Shown piece after piece: positions 46,524 through 55,681 of a stretch of DNA of 64,000 nucleotides. The notes under the pieces were generated by a model. That model had not been told where the DNA came from and searched no databases. It saw only the letters and a program-made list of their open reading frames with translations. Made by a program: the position numbers and the translations under genes. This DNA comes from Desulfosarcina sp. OttesenSCG-928-A07. Its GTDB lineage: Bacteria > Desulfobacterota > Desulfobacteria > Desulfobacterales > Desulfosarcinaceae. The DNA is taken from NCBI GenBank assembly GCA_030267325.1, contig JAJDJS010000007.1:1-64000 (forward strand), written 5' to 3'. Position 1 is the stretch's first letter. Every line of letters starts with the position of its first letter.

Positions 46524-48500
46524 TTAGGGAACGAGTTTGATGTATTCTTTCTTGAAGACATCCCATGCTTTCTTTTCCGGATCGAACTTGGAGTTGACAA
46601 AGCAGAACCAGTTTTGGTCGTCCTGTCCCGGATAGTCCGCCTGATAGTAGAAGCCCGGATAGCGGGTTTCTTTACGGAACTGGATGTGACGCAGATGGGA
46701 TTCAACGGTCCAGATCCGGTGCTCGATTTCCCAGCACCGCATCAGTTCGTGAAGGTCGCCGGCAGCCAGTTTTTGGCAGTCTTCGCGCATGGTGGCCAAA
46801 AGTTCCATGGCGATTTCCAGTGACTTGCTGCTGGTCATGTAGTAGGTCGCGGTTCCTGCGCCATACTCATGGGTGGCCTTCATCAGACGATACATCATCC
46901 CGTTGGGTTTGAGGTAGTTGGGGTTGATGTCCACAGCTGTGGTGTACTCGCAATGATCCAGATAAGTCCGGACCGGCTTGTAAACAATGTCCACCAGTTC
47001 TTTGGCGCTCAGCTTCAGCGTTGGTTTGAAATCCGCAAAATCCGTCGCATACCGAACCATCTGCTTGGCAGCGATACGGCCTTCCGCATGGGAGCCGGAG
47101 GAGAATTTGTGGCCCGAGCCGCCCACGCCGTCGCCGGAGGTGAACAGACCTTCAACCGTGGTCATCTGTTTGTAGACTTTTCCGTTTCTGGCTTTGAGTT
47201 TGTAAGCTTCCGGCACCCAGTCAAAATCCGGTCCGGACACCCACAGACCGCAACAGCCGGAGTGGGATCCCAGAAGGTACGGTTCGGTCGGCATAACTTC
47301 GGAGTTTTTCTTCTCCGGTTCGCAGTCCTGAGCGCACCACAGGTTGGCCTGGCCGCAGGTCATATCCAGGAAGTCTTCCCACGCTTCAGACTCAAGATGC
47401 TTGAGCTCTTTTTTGTCCATTGTTTTGCCCAGCTCGGCCAGCGCAGTAACGGTATCCATGATAATGGGACCGCGACCTTCTTTCATTTCAAACAGCATCA
47501 AGTGGTTCCGCAGGCAGGTGGGGGTAATGGCCGCAGTGCCGTACGGTGCATAGCGCTCCAACTCTTTCTTGGCCACATCACCGGCAGCGTAGTTTTCACC
47601 CAGGCCGTTGATCACTTTGGCCTTGAACAGCAGGAACCAAGCGCCAACCGGACCGTAGCCGTCTTTGAAGCGGGACGGGGTGAACCGGTTTTCCATCATG
47701 GTGAGTTCTGCACCGACCTTCATGGCCATGGTGTAGGTGGAGCCGGCGTTCCATACGGGATACCAGGCACGGCCTTTTCCTTCACCCACAGAGCGGGGCT
47801 GATAGATATTCACAGCGCCGCCGCAGGCGATCATCATGGTTTTACATTTGATGATGTAAACTCTGTTTTCGCGAACAGAAAAGCCCACTGCGCCGGCAAT
47901 TTGATTCTTCACATTGGCGTCCAGCAGCAGTTCAACGATGAAGCAGCGTTCGATGATGTTGTCTTCACCAAGGGCCAGTTTGGCGGTTTCGGCAACGATC
48001 CGTTTGTAGGATTCGCCGTTGATCATGATCTGCCATTTACCTGTACGGACGGGCTTTGCACCGGATTTCAGGGTGCCCATTTTCTGGCCTCTTTTACCGT
48101 CCAGGTTCTTCCCGTCTTCGCTCAGCTTCCAGATGGGAAGTCCCCATTCTTCAAACAGATGAACAGAGTCATCCACGTGGCAGCCCAGATCAAAAATCAG
48201 GTCTTCACGCACAATGCCCATCAGGTCGTTACGGACCATGCGGACATAATCTTCGGGGGTGTTGTCGCCAACATAGGTATTGATGGCGGACAGGCCCTGG
48301 GCAACAGCGCCGGAACGCTCCAGTGCGGCCTTGTCGCAAAGCAGAACGGTCTGGCCGTCTTTCAGCCATTTTTTGATTTCAAATGCGGTTCCGCAGGCAG
48401 CCATACCACCGCCGACGATGAGAATATCGACTTCTTTTTCAACAACTTCCGGATCCCGGACGGCCTTGAGTTCACCCAGAGGTTTATTCGGTAATGCCAT
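46524..48500 (-). CDS. aprA: Adenylylsulfate (APS) reductase, alpha subunit
   Basis: 658 residues, normal for AprA. The FAD-binding start is VDILIVGGGMAACGTAFEIK, followed by YTMAMKVGAELTMMENRFTPSRFKDGYGPVGAW, a region characteristic of APS reductase that contains active-site residues near the FAD. It reduces APS to sulfite and AMP in the cytoplasm using electrons relayed through AprB. It lies 66 bases after aprB, with AGGAGG before the ATG. Confidence 0.98.
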   Translation of the reverse strand: MALPNKPLGELKAVRDPEVVEKEVDILIVGGGMAACGTAFEIKKWLKDGQTVLLCDKAALERSGAVAQGLSAINTYVGDNTPEDYVRMVRNDLMGIVREDLIFDLGCHVDDSVHLFEEWGLPIWKLSEDGKNLDGKRGQKMGTLKSGAKPVRTGKWQIMINGESYKRIVAETAKLALGEDNIIERCFIVELLLDANVKNQIAGAVGFSVRENRVYIIKCKTMMIACGGAVNIYQPRSVGEGKGRAWYPVWNAGSTYTMAMKVGAELTMMENRFTPSRFKDGYGPVGAWFLLFKAKVINGLGENYAAGDVAKKELERYAPYGTAAITPTCLRNHLMLFEMKEGRGPIIMDTVTALAELGKTMDKKELKHLESEAWEDFLDMTCGQANLWCAQDCEPEKKNSEVMPTEPYLLGSHSGCCGLWVSGPDFDWVPEAYKLKARNGKVYKQMTTVEGLFTSGDGVGGSGHKFSSGSHAEGRIAAKQMVRYATDFADFKPTLKLSAKELVDIVYKPVRTYLDHCEYTTAVDINPNYLKPNGMMYRLMKATHEYGAGTATYYMTSSKSLEIAMELLATMREDCQKLAAGDLHELMRCWEIEHRIWTVESHLRHIQFRKETRYPGFYYQADYPGQDDQNWFCFVNSKFDPEKKAWDVFKKEYIKLVP

Positions 48501-48566
48501 ATTTCATCCTCCTATAAAAAGTTGGAATGCTTTTGAGAGTTGTGCGTCAACGTCAAAAACCGACAA

Positions 48567-48998
48567 TTACTGATTCGGGACCGGCAGGACACGACCCTCG
48601 GCCTCTTCGGTGGACAGAAGCGGGCTTTCCAGGTCTTTACCCTTAAGATCCTTGTAGGCATTGGCCTGACCTTCGGGGGTGGTTCGGATGGGGAACTTGA
48701 AGCGTTTGACAAGACCGTTGCGGAACTTACAGGTCCACATGATGTCTTCCGTACCCATCATGGGCATAATGGAGCTTCCCAGCGGTACGAAATCGGCATA
48801 ACCGCGAACTTCAATGGCCTGGGTGGGGCAAATCTTCACGCAGGAAAAGCATTCCCAGCACTGATCCGGTTCCTGGTTGTACGCCTTCATGGCATTGGGA
48901 TCCAGGACCATCAGATCATTGGGACAAATGTACATGCAAGCGGTTTTGTCGCCACCCTTGCAGCCATCACATTTTTCCTGAATTACAAAGCTTGGCAT
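48567..48998 (-). CDS. aprB: Adenylylsulfate (APS) reductase, beta subunit
   Basis: 143 residues. Two 4Fe-4S clusters are bound by the N-terminal ferredoxin-like part: CDGCKGGDKTACMYICP and CWECFSCVKICP, the first with the insertion typical of AprB. The C-terminal tail wraps around AprA in known structures. GGAGG upstream. It is the first gene of the aprBA transcript. Confidence 0.98.
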   Translation of the reverse strand: MPSFVIQEKCDGCKGGDKTACMYICPNDLMVLDPNAMKAYNQEPDQCWECFSCVKICPTQAIEVRGYADFVPLGSSIMPMMGTEDIMWTCKFRNGLVKRFKFPIRTTPEGQANAYKDLKGKDLESPLLSTEEAEGRVLPVPNQ

Positions 48999-49450
48999 TT
49001 AATATACCTCCTGAAAAGGTTGGTTAAAAAAAATTCACACTGCCCATTTTGACATTAAGACAAAAAATCCGACAGACACCTCCCTTCACCTTGCTGTCCT
49101 CAATAATGTTGATCAACCCATGTCCGGATAAGTTCGGCCCGGACCATTAAACTTTGTCTTGCTGAATATTTCGGCAGGAGAAGATCCGTTCTCCTGCTCT
49201 GAGAGTCTTTATATGAATCGCCCCTGTTGCCAGCGGGAACGCACATCGATTAATTATTGTATAAATTCAAGCAGAATACACTATATTAGGTTGAAAATCA
49301 GTACCACCCGCCATGTTCATTGTCAAGGATTTTCATGTGAGTAAACCTCCGGGGAAACCAGAAGTTCGCCCGCTTGGGTATTGACTTGGTCAGCCATCAT
49401 GTTACGAGATTTTTCAAGGATTTCTTGTCTCTCTAACCCTACAGGTGCCC
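48999..49450. other. aprBA leader and divergent intergenic region
   Basis: No gene is seen. A perfect 9-base hairpin GCAGGAGAA/TTCTCCTGC (49174-49182 and 49189-49197) lies in the aprB leader, and an AT-rich segment (about 49245-49290) is the likely promoter area. No clean -35/-10 pair could be chosen. The right part leads to the divergent YkgJ-like gene. Confidence 0.5.
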
Positions 49451-50194
49451 ATGATGCCCGATCCTTTTTCACCGCTGGACAAGCACAGCCGGTTTCGGTT
49501 CCGCTGCTCGCCCGAGAACGCCTGTTTCAACGCCTGCTGCCGGGATTTGCAACAGGTTCTGACGCCCCATGACATCCTTTGCCTCAGAACGTTTCTCGGC
49601 ATCTCTTCAACCCAATTTCTGGATCAATACACCGAGATGAGCAGCGGGCCGGGAACTGGACTGCCGGTCGTCTCCCTGCGGTTTGGTGATTCGGCACACC
49701 TGATCTGCCCGTTTGTAACCCCTGCCGGGTGCCGGGTGTATCCGGCCCGGCCCGCCTCCTGCCGCACCTATCCCCTGGCCCGGGGAGTTTCCCGGAATCG
49801 GGAAACCGGCGCACTGACCGAACACTGGGCCCTGATCCGGGAAACCCACTGCCTGGGGTTTGAAAGCAGCACGGCGCACACAACAGAACACACCATTGAC
49901 ACATGGATTGCTGACCAGGACATGGGGCTTCACAACGAGATAAATGACCTGCTGCTGGAACTGATCAGCGATAAAAACCGTCTGCATCCAGAACCGCTGA
50001 CACCTGCCGAAAGCCAAAAGGTCTATACGGCCCTGTACGACCTGGACACCTTCCGGGAACTATTTTTTTCCGCGCCGTCTGTGGGGCGGTTTGCCTCACC
50101 CATGGCGGCGGATCTGGCGCGGCAGGATGACCGGGCGCTTCTGAAAATTGCCATGGCATGGGTCCGGCAGGTGATTTTTGACCGCCGGCATTGA
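49451..50194 (+). CDS. YkgJ-type cysteine-cluster protein
   Basis: 247 residues from the ATG at 49451. The family pattern is present: RCSPENACFNACCRD near the N-terminus, then ICPFVTPAGCRVYPARPASCRTYPLARG. The clustered cysteines probably bind zinc or an Fe-S cluster; no activity is firmly known. Residues beyond about 140 are helical with no motif. It precedes lpdA by 107 bases on the same strand and is divergent from aprBA. Confidence 0.85.
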   Translation: MMPDPFSPLDKHSRFRFRCSPENACFNACCRDLQQVLTPHDILCLRTFLGISSTQFLDQYTEMSSGPGTGLPVVSLRFGDSAHLICPFVTPAGCRVYPARPASCRTYPLARGVSRNRETGALTEHWALIRETHCLGFESSTAHTTEHTIDTWIADQDMGLHNEINDLLLELISDKNRLHPEPLTPAESQKVYTALYDLDTFRELFFSAPSVGRFASPMAADLARQDDRALLKIAMAWVRQVIFDRRH

Positions 50195-50301
50195 CGCGGG
50201 TTAAACAGGCTGATTATACTCGGCATGACCCTAGGCTCCAGCATTATCTGATCCTCCAAAACGATCTTTTCCTGGCAACCCCCATGAAAGCGAGGCCATA
50301 C

Positions 50302-51729
50302 ATGACGGACAGCAAAACCCAAGTGGCGGTCATCGGTGCCGGACCGGGCGGCTATGCCGCCGCATTTCTGGCTGCTGACAACGGAATGGCCGTTACCCTC
50401 ATTGATCCGGCGGAAAATCCCGGCGGCACATGCCTTTACCGGGGATGTATGCCGTCAAAATCCCTTTTGCATGTATCCCGGCTCATCACCGAAGCGGCAG
50501 AGGCCCGGGCGTGGGGCATTTCTTTTGGTGTGCCCGACATTGATCTTTCTGCCCTGCGTCAGTGGAAAACCCATGTGACGAACGGGCTCACCCAAGGGCT
50601 GGGTCGTCTGATGGCCCAACGGAAAATCACCTACCACCGGGCCTCTGCTGCCTTTGCCGATCCCACTGCCCTGATCCTCACCCCAGATACCGGACAGTCC
50701 CGTCGCCTGACCTTTGACCATGCCATCGTGGCCACCGGGTCCAGCCCCGCGGTGCTCCCCCTGTTTCCGGAAGGTGACTTTCGGATCTGGAATTCAACCC
50801 AGGCACTGGCCCTGGAAATGATTCCGGAGACGCTTCTGGTGGTGGGCGGCGGTTATATCGGCCTGGAGCTGGGAAGTGTGTATGCGGCCCTGGGAACTCA
50901 GGTGACGGTGGTGGAGGCCCTTCCCCATTTGCTGGCTGGTGCTGACCGGGATCTGGTGCGGTTTCTGCAAAAGGGGCTGACAGACCGATTTGAAGCCATC
51001 CTTCTGGATACCACGGTGACATCCATTAAGCTTCAGGAAGACGGGGTCACGGCAGAATTTTCCGGTGCCGGCGCGGAAACCATCGCAAACAAGTCTTTTC
51101 AGCGGGTACTCGTGGCAGTGGGGCGCCGTCCCCATACCGCAGGTCTGGCCCTTGAAAACGCCGGTGTTACCCTTGATCAAAAAGGCTTTATCCGGGTCAA
51201 CGACCAGTGCCGGACAACAGCAGATACGATTTTTGCAGTGGGCGATGTGGCCGGAGACCCCATGCTGGCCCATAAAGCTGCCCATGATGCCCGCATTGCG
51301 GTGGAAGCCATCTTGGGAAAGGGCGCCACAGGAAAGCGGGCCTTTATACCGGCGGTGGTCTTTACGGATCCGGAGGTGGCCTGGGTTGGCCTCACGGAAA
51401 CCGAGGCCCGGGAAAAGAAAATTTCCGTTGAAACCGCCCGGTTTCCCTGGGCCGCGTCCGGCCGTGCCGCCACATTGGGCCGCAGTGACGGGCTCACCAA
51501 AATGATCATTGATCCGGCCACAAAACACATTCTGGGGGTGGGAATCGTGGGACCCGGCGCCGGCGAGTTGATTGCCGAAGCGGTCCTGGCCATGGAAATG
51601 GGCGCCACCCCAACAGATGTGGGGCATTGTGTTCACCCGCACCCCACCTTGTCGGAAACCCTCAAGGAAGTGGCCGATAGTTTTGACGGCATTGCCACCC
51701 ACTATTACCGCCCAAAACGAAAACCATGA
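50302..51729 (+). CDS. lpdA: Dihydrolipoyl dehydrogenase
   Basis: 475 residues from the ATG at 50302 with GCGAGG upstream; the frame is open further but without a ribosome site. FAD motif AVIGAGPGGYAAAFLAADNG, redox disulfide GGTCLYRGCMPSK, NAD motif VVGGGYIGLELGSVYAALG, and active-site His in CVHPHPTLSETLKE are all present. It reoxidises lipoyl groups of 2-oxoacid dehydrogenase or glycine cleavage complexes. None of those genes is nearby, so its partner is unknown. Confidence 0.93.
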   Translation: MTDSKTQVAVIGAGPGGYAAAFLAADNGMAVTLIDPAENPGGTCLYRGCMPSKSLLHVSRLITEAAEARAWGISFGVPDIDLSALRQWKTHVTNGLTQGLGRLMAQRKITYHRASAAFADPTALILTPDTGQSRRLTFDHAIVATGSSPAVLPLFPEGDFRIWNSTQALALEMIPETLLVVGGGYIGLELGSVYAALGTQVTVVEALPHLLAGADRDLVRFLQKGLTDRFEAILLDTTVTSIKLQEDGVTAEFSGAGAETIANKSFQRVLVAVGRRPHTAGLALENAGVTLDQKGFIRVNDQCRTTADTIFAVGDVAGDPMLAHKAAHDARIAVEAILGKGATGKRAFIPAVVFTDPEVAWVGLTETEAREKKISVETARFPWAASGRAATLGRSDGLTKMIIDPATKHILGVGIVGPGAGELIAEAVLAMEMGATPTDVGHCVHPHPTLSETLKEVADSFDGIATHYYRPKRKP

Positions 51730-52835
51730 ACAAAAAGCACCTGCGCCCCACAGACGGGCTGCCTGCAACACAGCCAAGGGACACACCCTTTTTTCTCTTT
51801 AAAAAAAATGGATGGTTTTACCTTGCGGCAGCATTGATTCTGGCCCTTTCCGCCTGTCATTCATCGCCCCGGGAAATTCGGTTTTCCGGAAAAACCATGG
51901 GCACGACGTACCACATCACCCTCATCACCGGCCAGGATATCGCAGCTGATGCCCTTCAGCAAAAAATTGATGCGCGGCTTGCGGCCATCAACAAAAGCAT
52001 GTCCACCTTTGATCCGGACAGCGAACTCAGCCGGTTCAACGCCGCCTTTGCCGGAACCTCCTGTTTTTCACCATCCGCTGATTTTCTCCATGTGCTGCGG
52101 GTGGCGACGGAATTGTACCGACTGACCGACGGCGCCTGGGATGGCACCCTGGATCCTTTGATCAATCTGTGGGGATTTGGAAAAGCGGGCGTGGTCCATG
52201 AACCGCCGGACGACGCCCGGATCCGGGAAATGCTGGATCGTGTGGGATTTGACCGGATCATTCTGGATGAATCCGGCTGTCTGCGGAAAACCGATCCCCG
52301 GATCACGCTGGATCTGGCCTCCATTGCCAAAGGGTATGGGGTGGATGCGATTTCCCGGCTTCTGGGCGATGCGGGGGTTGAGCATTTTATCGTGGAAATC
52401 GGCGGAGAAGTGTATGCTCGCGGCGTCCGGTCCGATGGAACCCCCTGGCAGGTGGGCATTAACCGTCCGGATAAAATCGCCGATACCAGCGACATTTACG
52501 CAGTGGTGCCCCTGGTGGATCAGGCCATGGCCACCAGCGGAGACTACCGAATCTTTTTCCGGACCGGTGATCAGGCCTATTCCCACATTCTGGATCCCCG
52601 AACCGGAAAACCCGTTGCCAACAACGTGGTCAGTGTATCGGTGGTGGCGGCCAACTGTACGGTGGCCGACGGACTGGCCACTGCCCTCATGGTCATGGGG
52701 CCGGAAAAAGGCATCGCCCTTGTCAACACACTCCCTGATGTGGCTTGCCTTATCATCACCCGCTCTTCTGACGGCACATTGAAAAATCATTTTTCCGAAG
52801 GGTTTGTCATGAAGCTGCCGGCACAGCGCCAATGA
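51726..52835 (+). CDS. apbE: FAD:protein FMN transferase (ApbE) lipoprotein
   Basis: 369 residues. A hydrophobic segment ending in lipobox LSAC (about residue 43) follows an unusually long N-terminal tail, so the mature enzyme is a periplasm-facing lipoprotein. Motifs KTMGTTYHITL, STFDPDSELSRFN, LDLASIAKGYGVDAI and YSHILDPRTGKPV are ApbE signatures. It attaches FMN to threonine of target proteins such as Rnf or Nqr subunits. Overlaps lpdA and the next gene by four bases each. Confidence 0.94.
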   Translation: MNKKHLRPTDGLPATQPRDTPFFLFKKNGWFYLAAALILALSACHSSPREIRFSGKTMGTTYHITLITGQDIAADALQQKIDARLAAINKSMSTFDPDSELSRFNAAFAGTSCFSPSADFLHVLRVATELYRLTDGAWDGTLDPLINLWGFGKAGVVHEPPDDARIREMLDRVGFDRIILDESGCLRKTDPRITLDLASIAKGYGVDAISRLLGDAGVEHFIVEIGGEVYARGVRSDGTPWQVGINRPDKIADTSDIYAVVPLVDQAMATSGDYRIFFRTGDQAYSHILDPRTGKPVANNVVSVSVVAANCTVADGLATALMVMGPEKGIALVNTLPDVACLIITRSSDGTLKNHFSEGFVMKLPAQRQ

Positions 52836-53422
52836 CCCTGTCTGTCCCGAAACCGTTGAGACCCAAAACCTTGTTGCGTGAACTGTCTCCGTGTGACAGG
52901 CCGGATCTCCCGTCCCCGGTTTCCCCCATCCCCTGGAACACACCGGCGTTATGGGAAGAAGCCGGCGCCAGCCTGCGCCACAGCATCGACCATCACCGCT
53001 GTGGGCTGGAGCCGGTATTTTTACTGGCAAAAACCATTCACACAGATTTTGCCGCTATTTTCCCCCACCTGGATGATCTGTGCGAAAAAACCTGCCCCGC
53101 CTGCACGGATAATTGCTGCCAGCGAGCCCGGATATGGGCAGATTTCAGGGACCTTACCTTTTACCACCTTGCCGGTATTTCCCCGCCGGACCAGCAGACC
53201 CTTTCGAAAAATGGCGATCACTGCCGATACCAGTCCCTGTCCGGATGCCGGCTGAACCGTTTTCAAAGGCCCTTTGTCTGCACTTGGTATCTGTGCCCGG
53301 ATCAGACTGCACTGCTTCACCATCAGCCGGCAGTGCAGGTTTTTCTCAACACAACCATCCGCCGAATTCAGGAAAACCGCCGCCGGATGGAAGACCTTTT
53401 TATTCAGGCCCTCACGGCATGA
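52832..53422 (+). CDS. Second YkgJ-like cysteine-rich protein
   Basis: 196 residues. Cysteines cluster as CEKTCPACTDNCC and, later, HCRYQSLSGCRLNRFQRPFVC followed by TWYLC. The RPFxC element recalls the RP..C motif of YkgJ proteins, but the spacing differs from the gene at 49451. A metal or Fe-S site is likely. Translation is coupled to apbE (ATGA), so a role linked to flavin transfer or redox maturation is possible but unproven. Confidence 0.75.
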   Translation: MTLSVPKPLRPKTLLRELSPCDRPDLPSPVSPIPWNTPALWEEAGASLRHSIDHHRCGLEPVFLLAKTIHTDFAAIFPHLDDLCEKTCPACTDNCCQRARIWADFRDLTFYHLAGISPPDQQTLSKNGDHCRYQSLSGCRLNRFQRPFVCTWYLCPDQTALLHHQPAVQVFLNTTIRRIQENRRRMEDLFIQALTA

Positions 53423-53712
53423 GGTTTTTTTCATCATCTGGAACAATGGCAAAAAAGCACCAATGATTGGGATCGGAATGTCAATATCCGGTTAAAATCC
53501 GAGTAAAAAGTCGACCGGAACCGGCAGGCTGAAAAAGAATTTCCCAGGAAGGATAAAGGGCTTGGGGAAACAGCCTGGACGGCATAACTTCGGACTTGTG
53601 TGATGAACAGGACTTCAAAAAGACAGCCTGATAAGGGAAAAGGCAAGCTAAGACACTGCTGTCACCTGTCCAAACAATGGGGACCTTCTCTCCCCTTGGC
53701 GCATTCCTGCTG
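53423..53712. other. Intergenic region, no gene seen
   Basis: This spacer lies between the convergent cysteine-rich gene and the RTX gene. Apart from the RTX terminator that follows, I see no repeat, RNA or supported open frame in it. Confidence 0.4.
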
Positions 53713-53749
53713 AAAAAAAATGACAAAGGCACATATCGTGCCTTTGTCA
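53713..53749 (-). terminator. Strong intrinsic terminator of the RTX gene
   Basis: A perfect 12-base inverted repeat (TGACAAAGGCAC / GTGCCTTTGTCA, 53721-53732 and 53738-53749) with a 5-base loop, followed on the minus strand by eight T. It lies about 100 bases past the RTX stop. Confidence 0.92.
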
Positions 53750-53851
53750 CAGCAAACATTGAAAATTTTAAACAAACCCAAGCTTTACAACAGCGCCCCT
53801 ACCTTTTCCCGTCCATGTGCAGACTGGAGTGGCTCATGCGCTTGAACACCA

Positions 53852-55099
53852 TTAAATGGTCGGGAGCAGGACCTGTTGGAGAAGGGTCGCCAGCATCTGA
53901 TCTTGCACGGCGATTGTGGAATCCGCCCACCCCTGGTAATAAGTGTTGTACTGGGCATCATAATTCATAGCGACCTCGACATTCTGCGAACCGTCATTAA
54001 AACTGATGTCCAGTCCAGTGCTCTTCACAGTAACAGAAGCTTTTTCCAAAAGACTGTCAAGGGAGTTGGAGCCGCCCAGCAGACCACTGAGATCAAGTTT
54101 GTCTCCAGCGGACATGAAAAAATCTTTGATAATATCCCCAGCCCCGTCATTATCTCCGTTACGCCAGGCAAAGACGTCTGCTCCCGCACCGCCGTAAAGA
54201 GTGTCACTGCCCTGGCCCCCGTAAAGGGTATCATTCCCAACGCCACCCAACAGGGTATCGTTGCCGGATCCACCGCTTAGCAGATCATTGCCTGCGCCTC
54301 CCTGCAGCAGGTCATTGCCGCCACCGCCGCTCAGGGTGTCATTCCCGGCGCCCCCCACAAGCATGTCATTGGAGTCGGTTCCATTGAGAACATCATTGTA
54401 ACGCCCGCCGTCAATAGCGGTATCGTACCCTCCTTCAGGAATGTTCCCGCCAATGGGGCCATCGGGATTGGTGCACACCCCGGTTCCGTCACCAGAGCCA
54501 GCGCCTTTTCCGCCTCCGGAGCCAGGCCCGCTGCCGACAGGACCGTCGGGGTTGATACATACGCCGGTTCCGTCGCCAAGGCCGGGGCCAAATACCGTGA
54601 CTGCAGCTGCATCGGGAATGGAGACGACAGCTTCAGTCCCGGAATCCGGGCCATTGCCAATGGGGCCATCGGGATTGGTGCACACCCCGGTTCCGTCACC
54701 GAGACCAGCGCCTTTTCCGCCGCCAGAGCCAAGTCCGCCGCCGACAGGACCGTCCGGGTTGATGCCTGCGCCGGTTCCATCACCGAGACCCGCACCTTTA
54801 CCGCCTCCTGAGCCCCTGCCGCCGCCAAAGCCCAGGCCACCGCCGACAAGACCGTCAGGATTGATACCGACGCCGGTTCCGTCGCCAAGGCCGGGGCCAA
54901 ATGCCGCAGCCACAGCTACATCGGTCATGGCGGCCGCAGCTGCAGCGACAACTTCAGTCGCGGAGCCTGGGCCACTGCCAATGGGACCATCAGGATTGGT
55001 ACATACGCCAGTTCCGTCACCGAGGCCGGATCCCTTGCCGCCGCCCAGACCGGTGCCGCTGCTTTTACCACCGGAATTTCCTCTTTTTGCCGCGCCCAT
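53852..55099 (-). CDS. Glycine-rich RTX calcium-binding protein, probable type I secretion substrate
   Basis: 415 residues from the ATG at 55099, four bases after GGGAGG; the frame begins 15 bases earlier. There is no Sec signal. The first 220 residues hold six copies of a 16-residue unit [LS]GDGTG[VA][CG][TI]NPDG[PL][IV]G, joined by two linker types: a GGGKGAG type and a longer Ala/Val type ending in FGPG. Four of six units carry Cys. Next come six or seven RTX nonapeptides (GGAGNDTLS-like, about 235-310), then a serralysin-like DVFAW..GDIIKDF segment and a C-terminal tail of 80 residues that would be the secretion signal. No ABC exporter lies nearby. Confidence 0.85.
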   Translation of the reverse strand: MGAAKRGNSGGKSSGTGLGGGKGSGLGDGTGVCTNPDGPIGSGPGSATEVVAAAAAAMTDVAVAAAFGPGLGDGTGVGINPDGLVGGGLGFGGGRGSGGGKGAGLGDGTGAGINPDGPVGGGLGSGGGKGAGLGDGTGVCTNPDGPIGNGPDSGTEAVVSIPDAAAVTVFGPGLGDGTGVCINPDGPVGSGPGSGGGKGAGSGDGTGVCTNPDGPIGGNIPEGGYDTAIDGGRYNDVLNGTDSNDMLVGGAGNDTLSGGGGNDLLQGGAGNDLLSGGSGNDTLLGGVGNDTLYGGQGSDTLYGGAGADVFAWRNGDNDGAGDIIKDFFMSAGDKLDLSGLLGGSNSLDSLLEKASVTVKSTGLDISFNDGSQNVEVAMNYDAQYNTYYQGWADSTIAVQDQMLATLLQQVLLPTI

Positions 55100-55246
55100 A
55101 TGCCCTCCCATCAAGTTAGTGTTGCCTCATGCGCACCGGCTCTGCCCTCTGAAGACAAAAACGTGCTCGGAACGGTGCTGTATTTGTCGTAATTTCAATA
55201 ATATATTTAGGTCATGATCTGTCTTCATGCTATTGTTGAACCCTCA

Positions 55247-55307
55247 GTGTTAGTCTTCCGTGTCGTCCTTGTCAAGGGTGAATGCAGCGCGTGTTCATTA
55301 CCCTTGA
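55247..55307 (-). promoter_or_regulatory. Candidate promoter and overlapping dyad for the RTX gene
   Basis: On the minus strand TTGACA (55275-55270) is 17 bases from a weak TAACAC (55252-55247). A perfect 8-base inverted repeat TCAAGGGT/ACCCTTGA (55272-55279 and 55300-55307) overlaps the -35, as an operator would. The remaining leader to the gene is about 145 bases. Confidence 0.4.
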
Positions 55308-55681
55308 CCCGTCCGCGGCGGAGGCTGCGCCCTTGCGTAATCAATGCAGACAGGCTGAAATCCCATCTACCCAGGTTCGATAGTAAATCCCCGAAGCTTT
55401 TATACCGAGGAGTGTTTTTTGTAAAAACGGCTGATGAAAAAAAGCCCAACCGAGCCTGTTTTTTTCGATCTCAATCAGGCTTGCGGCAAGCTGGGAAGAG
55501 ATGGTGCAGCGGGGAGAAAATGACATGGCAGAATTTCTTTTGGCTAAAAAATTCTGCCGTTAAATCAAGAGACAAGCGAGGATCAGACTCGAGAAAATGC
55601 CGCCTCACAACTTTAATCTGAACTCCAACCCGATTTTAAGGAGGCAGGGGAGACAACCGACAACATCCTTCGCCCTTTTGC
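55308..55681. other. Intergenic region downstream of purF
   Basis: No gene is supported. A 10-base inverted repeat GGCAGAATTT/AAATTCTGCC (55527-55536 and 55549-55558) lies downstream of purF and may end its transcript, although the T-run is poor. Another AGCCTG/CAGGCT pair flanks a T-run near 55456-55485. Confidence 0.4.

Noticed and set aside
46869..48494. A 541-codon open frame on the plus strand opposite aprA.
   Set aside because: AprA on the other strand is unmistakable; the antisense frame has no motif or ribosome site and results from codon bias.
54440..55080. Near-identical DNA blocks at regular distances, CRISPR-like at first glance.
   Set aside because: The blocks lie in frame inside the RTX gene and encode the GDGTG..NPDG repeats; spacers are coding linkers of uneven length.
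54441..55217. A 258-codon proline-rich open frame on the plus strand opposite the RTX gene.
   Set aside because: It mirrors the glycine codons of the RTX gene (GGN read as NCC), has no ribosome site, and the RTX product on the other strand has recognisable calcium repeats and a terminator.
55214..55621. A 135-codon plus-strand open frame between the RTX gene and purF.
   Set aside because: No ribosome site or family resemblance; it spans several inverted repeats and the RTX promoter region.
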